Positions 25,478-33,072 of a stretch of DNA of 64,000 nt are shown here, one piece after another (positions within the stretch are counted from its first letter, which is position 1; every line of letters starts with the position of its first letter). The DNA is from Levilinea saccharolytica (GTDB lineage Bacteria; Chloroflexota; Anaerolineae; Anaerolineales; Anaerolineaceae), in assembly GCF_001306035.1 (NCBI RefSeq), contig NZ_LGCM01000035.1, positions 1 to 64,000 on the forward strand, read 5' to 3'. The translations under genes were made by a program, and so were the position numbers. The notes below the pieces were generated by a model. It searched no databases, was not told where the DNA came from, and saw nothing but the letters and a program-made list of their open reading frames with translations.

Positions 25478-26566
25478 TTATGCGGGCAGCATAAAAAACG
25501 CAATGCCCAGGATCAAATAGACCGCCAGCAGTGCCGCCCCTTCCAACCAGTTGGACTCGCCGTCCGCCGAAACCAGGGCTGCGATCAAAACCCCTCCCAC
25601 CAGCGCCAGCAGCTCAAACTGGTTGAACACCAACGTCAGCGGGTGTCCCATCAACAGGCTCACAAACACCAACAGCGGCGCCACAAACAAGGCAATTTGC
25701 AGGCTGGAGGAAACCGCCACTTCCACGCTCAAATCCATGTGGTTGCGTCCCGCCACCTGCACAGCCACCAGGTGCTCTGCCACATTACCCACGACCGGGA
25801 TCAGGATAATACCCAGGAAAAATTCCGAAAGGCCCAGGCTGGAAGTCACGGTTTCCACCGCGCCCACCAGCAGCTCGCTCATGAACACCACCCCTACGGT
25901 AGAAATTGCAAGAATTCCCAGAGCCTGCCCCACGCTCCAGTGCTTTCCCTGATGGTTCTGAGGGGGAACCGTGCTGTCATACGTGATGGGGCTGTTCGCC
26001 GCCACTAGGGTGTACACCAGACCCAACGCATACAATACGATCATCACCACGGAAACGCCCAGGCTCAGCGCCTCCACTTCCATGCTGGTTTCTGGCCCAA
26101 TGGAGTGGCTGAACAGGGAAGGGATCACCAGCGCCACCACCGAGAGCACCAGCAGAATCGCATTGTTGGAAGCCTGTTTGCGGTCAAACCGCTGCACGCC
26201 GTTCTTAATCCCGCCGTACAGCATCGCCATACCCAATACCAACAGCAAATTTCCAATGATGGAGCCTGTGATCGAAGCTTTCACCAAATCCAGCAGCCCT
26301 GCACGAATGGCCACCAGGGTGATGATCAGCTCCGCGGCGTTTCCCAGGGTAGCGTTGAGCAAACCGCCAATCTTCGGCCCGGTTCGCTCGGCCAACGCCT
26401 CCGTTGCCTCACCAATATACCCCGCCAGCGGGATGACCCCCACTGCAGAAAGCGCGAACACCCACAGTCCGCCCCACTCGCCAAATTCAGCCAGCAGCGC
26501 GATGGGGATAAACACAAGCAGAGCTGCAATCGGTTTCTTGCGAAGGTATTGGAAGATTTTATTCAT
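25478..26566 (-). CDS. cax: Calcium/proton exchanger (CaCA family, Cax type)
   Basis: 362 residues from the ATG at 26566, preceded by AAGGGA; a longer in-frame start at 26611 lacks family character. About eleven hydrophobic segments are seen. The two alpha repeats characteristic of CaCA transporters are visible: GLLNATLGNAAELIIT and GIILIPVVGNVAEHLVA, each with the conserved Asn/Glu ion-binding residues. It exports Ca2+ (or a similar cation) in exchange for protons. First gene of the leftward unit cax-SH3-DUF971; a TATAAT on its strand lies at 26622-26617. Confidence 0.92.
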   Translation of the reverse strand: MNKIFQYLRKKPIAALLVFIPIALLAEFGEWGGLWVFALSAVGVIPLAGYIGEATEALAERTGPKIGGLLNATLGNAAELIITLVAIRAGLLDLVKASITGSIIGNLLLVLGMAMLYGGIKNGVQRFDRKQASNNAILLVLSVVALVIPSLFSHSIGPETSMEVEALSLGVSVVMIVLYALGLVYTLVAANSPITYDSTVPPQNHQGKHWSVGQALGILAISTVGVVFMSELLVGAVETVTSSLGLSEFFLGIILIPVVGNVAEHLVAVQVAGRNHMDLSVEVAVSSSLQIALFVAPLLVFVSLLMGHPLTLVFNQFELLALVGGVLIAALVSADGESNWLEGAALLAVYLILGIAFFMLPA

Positions 26567-26616
26567 AAGGGTCCCTTGCCATGATGAAAAAATGTCCTGC
26601 CCAAAAAACATATGCC

Positions 26617-26622
26617 ATTATA
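26617..26622 (-). promoter_or_regulatory. -10 box of the cax operon
   Basis: TATAAT on the minus strand, about 50 bases before the ATG at 26566; the -35 region is weak. Confidence 0.45.
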
Positions 26623-26706
26623 TTACCATCGAGCCGAATTTTCATGCAGCCGCGGCCCTTGTTGAAAAATTCAAATGGCCCTGAAAAAAAGCCGATGAAA
26701 AGCGAA

Positions 26707-28128
26707 CTAATCATCATCACCGCCATCTCCACCACCGCCGCCATCACCTTCCTGTCCCGTTGGATGGCATTGCAGGCAATTGCTAAAGTTCGCAATGCCT
26801 TCCTCCGCGTGCTCATTGGCAATTTCCGCCTGGTTGTGGCAGGTGTAACAGGTCCATGTCCTCAGCGTGGGCTGGTGACAATCCGCACAGGTATTCCCTC
26901 GGCCACCGTGATTCATCGGGAAGGTGTGCGGGCCGTTGTACGGAGCGGGCCGCCACGCAGTGGTGGTGTGGCATTGAGAGCAAGCCTGCCCGGCAAACAT
27001 GCCCAGATGATAGTCCGGTTCTCGATGGCAAGAAGCACAAGCAGCAGAAGTACCCTTAAAGACATTATTCGCATGGCAAGCTGTGCATACCACCTTCACA
27101 TGGGCGCCGTTCAGCGGGAATTGGGTCAAACCGTGATCAAAAGTGACATCCTTCCAATCGGTGACGGTGTGACAGGCTTCGCATGCCGTCCCATACTCGC
27201 CCTGGTGTGCGTCATCCTTTTGGTGGCAGGAATAGCAATCTTTTGGCGTGCCTTTAAAGAGCCCGTCAATATGACATTGTTCGCAGGCAGCAGCATCATG
27301 CCGACCCTCAAGCTTGAAATCTGCCAGGTTGTGATCAAATTTGGCTGGTCTCCAACCCTCCGACCTATGGCAGGCCCCGCACTGTTGACCAAATCGCCCG
27401 GTATGGGCGTCATCTTTCATATGGCAGGATTCACATGCAGAAGAAAGCCCCTGCAAATCCGCCAGCCCGCGCGCATTTTGATGGCACGCGGAACAGACAG
27501 CCTCTGCGTGTTTACCCGCCAATGCAAAACGGGTCTGGCTGTGATCAAACTGGCTGAAGCGGTCCTTCCCGTCGTGACAGTCCAAACACTTCACACCAAA
27601 ATCAAGAAGGTGTGCCGCAGAATACTCAGGATCCATTTCCCCGTGGCAATCCGCACAGATAGCTGGGTCCAATTGGGTGTACCTCTTCTTATGGCAATCC
27701 TGACAGACAAAAGTCAATCCTGGCAGCCGCGTTTGATGCGCAGTCAGGGTAAAACCGGTCACTTCGTGAGGAAAAGTTGTCAGCTCCATCACCGTCAGCT
27801 CGCCGTCCGCGCCCACATGTTCCGTGTGGCAGTCCTGGCAGCGGAGATTCCTTTGATTCGCCAATGCACCGTGAAGGGTGCTGCGGTCTCCCAATTCCGT
27901 TTGGATTTCCGTATGACAATCCAAGCAATAATCAGTCATATGCTTTGCAGACCAAAATGGGGCGTGACAATCCCCGCAGGCCGGATCCAGATCAGCATGA
28001 GAGGTATGCAGCGCACCAGGGCTGAATATTGAGCCGCCAAAGAGCAGCAGTGCGCCAATCAGAAGAAGCAGCGCCGCGAACGCGCTGATTAACGCCAAAG
28101 GTGAGAGACAACCAAGTCGTTGGTTCAT
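26707..28128 (-). CDS. Membrane-anchored 18-heme c-type cytochrome
   Basis: 473 residues from the ATG at 28128, which follows GGAG; the TTG 12 bases upstream is not needed. One hydrophobic N-terminal segment (about 11-33) acts as uncleaved anchor or signal. Then come 18 CxxCH heme-binding motifs beginning at C51, 68, 97, 142, 158, 181, 212, 232, 250, 282, 298, 316, 348, 364, 383, 414, 427 and 451. Residues ~194-392 are three tandem modules of about 67 residues, each with three hemes and a repeated FDH-L-G-H ... DDAH-G pattern. The C-terminal tail is a run of Gly and Asp. The protein should sit outside the cytoplasmic membrane and conduct electrons. Last gene of the electron-transfer operon. 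Confidence 0.93.
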   Translation of the reverse strand: MNQRLGCLSPLALISAFAALLLLIGALLLFGGSIFSPGALHTSHADLDPACGDCHAPFWSAKHMTDYCLDCHTEIQTELGDRSTLHGALANQRNLRCQDCHTEHVGADGELTVMELTTFPHEVTGFTLTAHQTRLPGLTFVCQDCHKKRYTQLDPAICADCHGEMDPEYSAAHLLDFGVKCLDCHDGKDRFSQFDHSQTRFALAGKHAEAVCSACHQNARGLADLQGLSSACESCHMKDDAHTGRFGQQCGACHRSEGWRPAKFDHNLADFKLEGRHDAAACEQCHIDGLFKGTPKDCYSCHQKDDAHQGEYGTACEACHTVTDWKDVTFDHGLTQFPLNGAHVKVVCTACHANNVFKGTSAACASCHREPDYHLGMFAGQACSQCHTTTAWRPAPYNGPHTFPMNHGGRGNTCADCHQPTLRTWTCYTCHNQAEIANEHAEEGIANFSNCLQCHPTGQEGDGGGGGDGGDDD

Positions 28129-28155
28129 GGTTCTCCACAAAAGATCAGGCTCACA

Positions 28156-28716
28156 TTATCGTAACAGAGTAGCGTAATAAAGCGCGCCGATGATGTGGAC
28201 AAATGCAGCCGTAAACAGCGCCATACCAATGGGGATATGAATGGTTTGCCAGAGTGCAAAGATGCGGCGGGCATTCGCGAGCGCGGATGCTTTCATCGCC
28301 GCCGCCAGACCAGGGTCTTCCGTGCCGTCAATCCGGCGCGGAATGCGGGTATAAATATACCGCCCGGTAAAGCCGCTAAGGACGATGATCCCTGTCAAGA
28401 GGATGGTAACGCCTGCCAGACCGTTAAACTTCCAGGAAGAGTGCAGCAGCACCATAAAAGGGCCGACAATGCCGGTGAAGATGTGAAATTGCAGCCAGTC
28501 AGCCATCCGCCCCCACCGGGCCAGGCGGCTGCGCTTGCGCAGGCTGTAAAGGCTTTCCGTCATCAGCATCAGAATGAAACCCAAAATGCCCACAGCATGG
28601 CCAAAAAAACCGCCAGCGGCCGGGATTTGCCGGGTGAACAGCAAGACAAACCCGTAGCATGCAGAAATGAGAATGCAGGCCAAAAGTGCAAGGAGAAGTT
28701 CTTTTCCACGGATCAT
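28156..28716 (-). CDS. Cytochrome b-like di-heme membrane protein
   Basis: 186 residues with four to five hydrophobic helices. Two histidine pairs, H78-x13-H92 and H160-x13-H174, each lie within one helix with the 14-residue spacing of bis-histidine heme b ligation in cytochrome b/b6 proteins. A further H40 is present. Two b hemes stacked across the membrane would let the protein pass electrons from the cytoplasmic to the outer side; this follows from motif and context. Its gene lies 27 bases upstream of the multiheme cytochrome gene and 21 bases after the flavoprotein gene. Confidence 0.75.
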   Translation of the reverse strand: MIRGKELLLALLACILISACYGFVLLFTRQIPAAGGFFGHAVGILGFILMLMTESLYSLRKRSRLARWGRMADWLQFHIFTGIVGPFMVLLHSSWKFNGLAGVTILLTGIIVLSGFTGRYIYTRIPRRIDGTEDPGLAAAMKASALANARRIFALWQTIHIPIGMALFTAAFVHIIGALYYATLLR

Positions 28717-28737
28717 GGCAGTTTCACAGTTCCAGGT

Positions 28738-30066
28738 TTAAGAAATCTGGGTGCGGTGGACAAATTGTACCAACACATCAGCCAGCGGGGCGTGCGGCGC
28801 AAGCAGATGCTCGCGGATCGAGGTGATCTCTACTTTCCGGTGGATGATTTTTTGCAAAGAAGCAGATAGTTTTTGGTCGCCCATTACGACCGCGCCCAGA
28901 ATGTGTTTTTCACCGATAACCAGGCGCAATCGGTTTACATCAAAGCCACTTTGCGCAATAATACAATCCGGCAGCTGTCGCCAGGTCTCGCTGTCGCCGC
29001 GCGCAATCGATAAAAGGTCCTGCTCACCTTTGAGATCGCTCGGGGTTGACGGTAAAGATACTGCGCCGATAATGGTCACGGTCAGCCCCGCCAAACGAGT
29101 GATGTTTAATGCCGCCGGTTTTTGATAGGGAGTCTTCCGGCCAGCCATGTTCAGACCAGCGGTGCGCCCTTGCTCCAGCGCCGGGCCCCAAAGGCTGTCC
29201 AGCAGGTGTTTGCCACTGGCGGGGTCAATTACCTGAGCCACATCCCCAGCAGCGTAAATATCCGCCAGGCTGGTTTCCATGCATTCGTTCACCAAGATAC
29301 CCCGCTCACAGCGCAGTCCTATCTGCTGGGCGAGCGCGATGCGCGGGGTAACGCCAATAGCAAACGCTATGAGTTCAGCCCTCAGGGTGCGGCCGTCCGC
29401 CAAACGCGCACCCGCCACCCGGCCATTCCGGCCCACGATTTCAGCCAATTCGCTTTTTCGATAAATCTGAATATTTTCTCTTGCGAGCAAACTCTCAACA
29501 ATTTCCGATTCGGCTTCATCCAAAACAGAAGGCCAGTAGCGGTGACTACGCATGACATAATGTACTTTCATTCCGCGTGCCGCCAATCCTTCAGCAATTT
29601 CGACCGCGGTAATCCCGCCGCCGGTGACAATGGCCGTGCCGCCGCGTCTGGCATTCCCCAGCATCGCACGCGCATCTGTCAGATGATCAAGCTTGTGGAC
29701 CCCGTGCAGGTCGGCCCCTGGGATACGGAGAGGGACAGCCTGCGCGCCGGTCGCGATGAGCAGTTTGTCGTACCGAATGAAAGTGCCGTCTTCCAGCGCA
29801 GCCTGTTTCTCCTCTGGGTACACCTTTACAACCTGTCCGCGGATAAATCGCGCTCGCAGCCGGAGAAAATCCTCTTTTTGATACGGAAACAGCAGTTGTT
29901 CTTCTAATTCCCCTGTCAGATAATAAGCCAATCCAGGCCGTGAATAATAGCCGTAGGGATCATCGCTGATGACAAGAATTTCTCCCTGATCATCCACGGA
30001 CCGGATACTTTCCAATGCCGATATCGCCGCAACACCCATACCAATCAGCACATATCGGGTCATCAT
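28738..30066 (-). CDS. FAD/NAD(P)-binding pyridine nucleotide-disulfide-type oxidoreductase
   Basis: 442 residues. N-terminal FAD-binding motif GMGVAA (9-14), central NAD(P)-binding motif TGGGITAVEIAE, and the second FAD motif with the conserved Asp in IYAAGDVAQ. There is no redox-active CxxxxC pair, so it resembles NADH:rubredoxin/nitrite-reductase-type or NirB-N-like flavoproteins rather than disulfide reductases. It probably moves electrons between NAD(P)H and the neighbouring ferredoxin or cytochrome b. The start codon overlaps the ferredoxin stop by 4 bases, implying translational coupling. Confidence 0.88.
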   Translation of the reverse strand: MMTRYVLIGMGVAAISALESIRSVDDQGEILVISDDPYGYYSRPGLAYYLTGELEEQLLFPYQKEDFLRLRARFIRGQVVKVYPEEKQAALEDGTFIRYDKLLIATGAQAVPLRIPGADLHGVHKLDHLTDARAMLGNARRGGTAIVTGGGITAVEIAEGLAARGMKVHYVMRSHRYWPSVLDEAESEIVESLLARENIQIYRKSELAEIVGRNGRVAGARLADGRTLRAELIAFAIGVTPRIALAQQIGLRCERGILVNECMETSLADIYAAGDVAQVIDPASGKHLLDSLWGPALEQGRTAGLNMAGRKTPYQKPAALNITRLAGLTVTIIGAVSLPSTPSDLKGEQDLLSIARGDSETWRQLPDCIIAQSGFDVNRLRLVIGEKHILGAVVMGDQKLSASLQKIIHRKVEITSIREHLLAPHAPLADVLVQFVHRTQIS

Positions 30067-30338
30067 TTAGGCTCCGAAAAAAGGTCCGTATGTTCGAATC
30101 TCAATACCCCCCGCGGGCACCGTGCCACACATTCACCGCAGGTCAGGCACCGGCTGTTGATTACTGCCTGGCCCAGCCAAGCGTGCCGACGCACATCGAT
30201 CCCAATCGGGCAGTTGAAAGAACAGATCCCGCACTGCACACAGCGCACAGAGTCAGGCACCACCTGACCGGCGGTCATCGCTTTTCTGCGCGCTCGTTCG
30301 CTGTCAAAAAGATGTTGGAACATAAGGGAATGATACAC
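30063..30338 (-). CDS. Two-cluster 4Fe-4S ferredoxin-type protein
   Basis: 91 residues. Two complete CxxCxxCxxxCP motifs (C33/36/39/43 and C64/67/70/74) predict two [4Fe-4S] clusters, joined by a 20-residue insert rather than the short loop of classical 2[4Fe-4S] ferredoxins. The start is GTG at 30338; ATG at 30323 is an equally possible start, and neither has a ribosome-binding site. First gene of the leftward electron-transfer operon, overlapping the flavoprotein gene by 4 bases. Probably soluble and cytoplasmic. Confidence 0.88.
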   Translation of the reverse strand: MYHSLMFQHLFDSERARRKAMTAGQVVPDSVRCVQCGICSFNCPIGIDVRRHAWLGQAVINSRCLTCGECVARCPRGVLRFEHTDLFSEPK

Positions 30339-30480
30339 CGGTTTGTAAAAATGAGCTGAATTTTCTACAGAAAAAGGTATAAATTCCCAGAATAATCCGC
30401 TTATTCCAGCGAAGAACGCATCCAGATGCGGTTAGAAGCTTAGAATAACCATCCTCATCATCAAGAATGCCCAGGTATGT

Positions 30481-30486
30481 TATAAT
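30481..30486 (+). promoter_or_regulatory. -10 box close to the kinase start codon
   Basis: TATAAT ends 11 bases before the ATG at 30498 with no ribosome-binding site between, so the transcript is expected to have at most a few leader bases. The -35 region (TCATCA at 17 bases) is weak. The rest of the 159-base gap 30339-30497 shows no further clear signals. Confidence 0.5.
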
Positions 30487-30497
30487 CTGAACGACCT

Positions 30498-31637
30498 ATG
30501 GAACAAGCTGCTGCTGCCACCCCATCCCTCTTGGGAAACCGCTACCGGCTCGTGCAAACGTTGGGCACGGGCGGTATGGCGGTGGTCTACCGCGCCCACG
30601 ACACCATGCTCGAACGGCCCGTAGCCATCAAGATTCTTCGTGAAGATTTTTCCCAAACGGAGGATTTTCGGGTGCGCTTCCGTGAAGAAGCCCTGGCTGC
30701 AGCTAACCTTACCCATCCCAATATCGTCACCGTCCATGACTTCGGCTATGACAAGAACAGCCTGTACATCGTCATGGAATACGTCCCCGGGACCGAGTTA
30801 AAGACCATGATCAAGCAGCGCGGGCGCTTCACCCTCGACGAAGCCATCCCGCTGATTGTCCAGGCCTGCGCAGGCATTGGCTATGCGCATCGCTCCGGCC
30901 TCGTCCACTGTGATGTCAAACCCCAAAATATGCTCGTCACCCCCGACCAGCGCCTCAAGGTCACTGATTTCGGCATCGCCCGCGCGCTGACGACCATCCA
31001 GCCCGATGAGCGCTATGATGTGGTCTGGGGTTCCCCCCAGTACTTCTCCCCCGAACAGGCTTCCGGCAGCCCACCTTCCCCCGCTTCCGATGTCTATTCC
31101 CTGGGCGTCATCCTCTATGAGATGCTCACCGGCGAACTGCCCTTCAACTCCAACGACCCTTCGGAGCTGGCGCGCATGCATCGCGAGGTCAACCCCGTGG
31201 CTCCGCGCCGCCTCAACCGCGACATCCCGCAGCCGCTGGAACAGATCATCCTCAAAGTGCTCTCCAAAGAGCCGTCCGCCCGCTACCGCTCGGCCGATCA
31301 GTTTGGGCGCATCCTGGTCAACTTCTCGCAAACCGCCGACACCTATGCGGCCAATATCCCTGCGGCCATGTCTCACCCGGCTGCTCCCGTCCCTGCCCCT
31401 GCCGCCCCCCTCGCCCACACCCCCACGCCATCCCCCCGCCCACATTCCGTTGCCGCGGCTGCGCCCGATCGCATACCCGCCTTCGAACCAATCGCCGGCG
31501 ATCCAGCTCCCGCAGTTTCCTCTGCTGGGTGGGATTGGGTCACCATCGGCCTCGGCCTCATCGCCTTCCTCTCAGTAGGCGGCCTCATCCCCTTCTGGCT
31601 CTACGTCTGGCTTTCACTCACTTCCATGCCCCGCTAG
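30498..31637 (+). CDS. Membrane-anchored Hanks-type Ser/Thr protein kinase
   Basis: 379 residues. The kinase domain (about 15-285) has LGTGGMAVVY, K45 (VAIK), catalytic H137-C138-D139 (VHCDVKPQN) and DFG at 157-159. Cys in place of Arg in the HRD motif marks it as a non-RD kinase, so activation-loop phosphorylation may not be needed. A Pro/Ala-rich linker (about 290-335) leads to one hydrophobic helix (about 345-372) near the C terminus, leaving almost nothing outside: there is no sensor domain. Upstream of rpe by 12 bases. Confidence 0.92.
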   Translation: MEQAAAATPSLLGNRYRLVQTLGTGGMAVVYRAHDTMLERPVAIKILREDFSQTEDFRVRFREEALAAANLTHPNIVTVHDFGYDKNSLYIVMEYVPGTELKTMIKQRGRFTLDEAIPLIVQACAGIGYAHRSGLVHCDVKPQNMLVTPDQRLKVTDFGIARALTTIQPDERYDVVWGSPQYFSPEQASGSPPSPASDVYSLGVILYEMLTGELPFNSNDPSELARMHREVNPVAPRRLNRDIPQPLEQIILKVLSKEPSARYRSADQFGRILVNFSQTADTYAANIPAAMSHPAAPVPAPAAPLAHTPTPSPRPHSVAAAAPDRIPAFEPIAGDPAPAVSSAGWDWVTIGLGLIAFLSVGGLIPFWLYVWLSLTSMPR

Positions 31638-31649
31638 GTGCGCTGACTG

Positions 31650-32315
31650 ATGCCCTCCCCTCTCCTTATCTCCGCCTCCCTGCTCTCTGCCGATTTCCTG
31701 CACCTGGCAGATCAAATCGCCGCGTGTGAAAACGCGGGAGTGGATTGGCTGCACATCGACGTGCTCGACGGGCATTTCGCCCCCAATATCAGTATGGGGC
31801 CTTTCATTGTGGAACACTGCCGCCGCCAGTCGAGCCTTCCGCTAGACGTGCACCTCATGATCGAAAAGCCGGAGCGCTACATCCAGGCTTTTGCCGCCGC
31901 AGGCGCAGACCGCCTCTCTGTGCACATCGAAGGCAACCCCAACATACACCGCACACTTCAAGAAATCCGTTCGCTCAACGTTTCCCCCGGCATCGTCATC
32001 AACCCCGGCACCCCCGTCAGCGCCATCACGGCCGTGCTGCCTCACGTGGACATGGTGCTGGTCATGTCTGTAAACCCTGGTTTTTCAGGTCAATCCTTCC
32101 TGCCCGAAGTGTTAGACAAGGTGCGGGAAATTCGCCAAATTGCCCTGCAAAGCCAGATGGATCTGCACATCCAGATAGACGGCGGTATCACTGCCCAGAC
32201 CCTGCCCGCCGCCTATCATGCCGGCGTCACCGTGGCCGTCGCTGCCACTGCCATTTTTAAACACCCCCAGGGCATCGCTGCTGGAGTAGCCGCCCTCAGG
32301 AATTCCATCGCTTAA
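31650..32315 (+). CDS. rpe: Ribulose-phosphate 3-epimerase
   Basis: 221 residues, standard length. It interconverts ribulose 5-phosphate and xylulose 5-phosphate in the pentose phosphate pathway. Family motifs are visible: SASLLSADF, the metal-ligand HIDVLDGHF, HLMIEKPE, MSVNPGFSGQ and QIDGGIT. It follows the kinase gene by 12 bases, so they are probably co-transcribed. Confidence 0.97.
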   Translation: MPSPLLISASLLSADFLHLADQIAACENAGVDWLHIDVLDGHFAPNISMGPFIVEHCRRQSSLPLDVHLMIEKPERYIQAFAAAGADRLSVHIEGNPNIHRTLQEIRSLNVSPGIVINPGTPVSAITAVLPHVDMVLVMSVNPGFSGQSFLPEVLDKVREIRQIALQSQMDLHIQIDGGITAQTLPAAYHAGVTVAVAATAIFKHPQGIAAGVAALRNSIA

Positions 32316-32343
32316 AACAAAAATCACGGCAGCCGCCGCGATT
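32312..32343 (-). terminator. rpmB terminator
   Basis: AATC-A-CGGC (32322-32330) pairs with GCCG-C-GATT (32335-32343) with one mismatch and a 4-base loop. Read leftward it is followed by TTTTTGTTTT, so it terminates rpmB transcription. Confidence 0.7.
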
Positions 32344-32369
32344 CTTGTTGAGGAAAGATCTTGTTGATC

Positions 32370-32552
32370 TTACGCGCTCTTTACCATCGTCCGGATGCAC
32401 TTCGCGCACATCACTTTATGCGTCTTGTGCCCGTTCACCATCACCATCACCCGTTGCAGGTTAGGGCGGAAAGAGCGATTGGTCGCCCGCAAAGAGAAAC
32501 TGCGGTTGTGACCAAAGGTCGTTGCCTTACCACAAACTTCGCACTTAGCCAT
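32370..32552 (-). CDS. rpmB: 50S ribosomal protein L28
   Basis: 60 residues. The sequence has the L28 pattern (CEVCGKATTFGHNRSFS and RSFRPNLQRV). Two CxxC pairs (CEVC near the N terminus and CAKC near the C terminus) make it the zinc-binding C+ form. Monocistronic: its own consensus-like promoter lies at 32624-32652 and a terminator follows. Confidence 0.97.
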   Translation of the reverse strand: MAKCEVCGKATTFGHNRSFSLRATNRSFRPNLQRVMVMVNGHKTHKVMCAKCIRTMVKSA

Positions 32553-32623
32553 TTTTCAATATCCTTTCCGTCTATAAGTGCCGCACTACGGTTTTTACAC
32601 CAGTTTTGAAACTGCAAGCAAAA

Positions 32624-32652
32624 AGTATACCACAACCCGCATCTTCCATCAA
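32624..32652 (-). promoter_or_regulatory. rpmB promoter
   Basis: On the minus strand: TTGATG (32652-32647), a 17-base spacer and TATACT (32629-32624), giving a leader of about 65 bases. It lies in the 132-base divergent gap shared with the Asp23-like gene. Confidence 0.7.
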
Positions 32653-32684
32653 GAATTGGGTTTTAACATAAAAAAGGGCGAAAC

Positions 32685-33041
32685 ATGAACGAAAGCAATA
32701 ATTTACTCGGAAACATCTATATCTCGCATCGCGCGATTGCTTCCATTGCCCATCGGGCCGCGATTGAATCGTACGGCGTTGTCGGGCTGGCCGCCAAGAA
32801 TTTGGCCGAAGGCCTGGCGCAGGCGCTGGTCAAAGATCCTTCGATGGGCGTGGATGTTCGCTATGAGGGCAGCGCGGTCATCATTGATTTATACATTGTC
32901 GTTGAATACGGCACGCGTATTAAAATGGTCGCCAGCAGTGTGTCTGATTCTGTGCGCTACCAGGTTGAGCGTGCCTTGGGCCTTCAGGTTCGCGAAGTGA
33001 ATGTACATATTCGCGGATTGCGCATCAGCAATCCCGATTAG
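32685..33041 (+). CDS. Asp23/Gls24 family protein
   Basis: 118 residues with the Asp23/Gls24 (YloU) pattern: ISHRAIASIAHRAAIESYGVVGLA, then DLYIVVEYGTRI and VNVHIRGLRI. In Firmicutes the same small protein lies directly upstream of the DAK2-domain fatty acid kinase, as it does here (31 bases). Its molecular role is not settled; in staphylococci the family is linked to cell-envelope stress. Confidence 0.9.
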   Translation: MNESNNLLGNIYISHRAIASIAHRAAIESYGVVGLAAKNLAEGLAQALVKDPSMGVDVRYEGSAVIIDLYIVVEYGTRIKMVASSVSDSVRYQVERALGLQVREVNVHIRGLRISNPD

Positions 33042-33072
33042 AAATTTTACGTGGTAATTATAGGAGTTCTGG

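Noticed and set aside
26581-28032. 483-codon open frame on the plus strand
   Set aside because: Antisense to the multiheme cytochrome, whose 18 CxxCH motifs prove the other strand. The apparent hydrophobic repeats are a by-product of the Cys/His codons.
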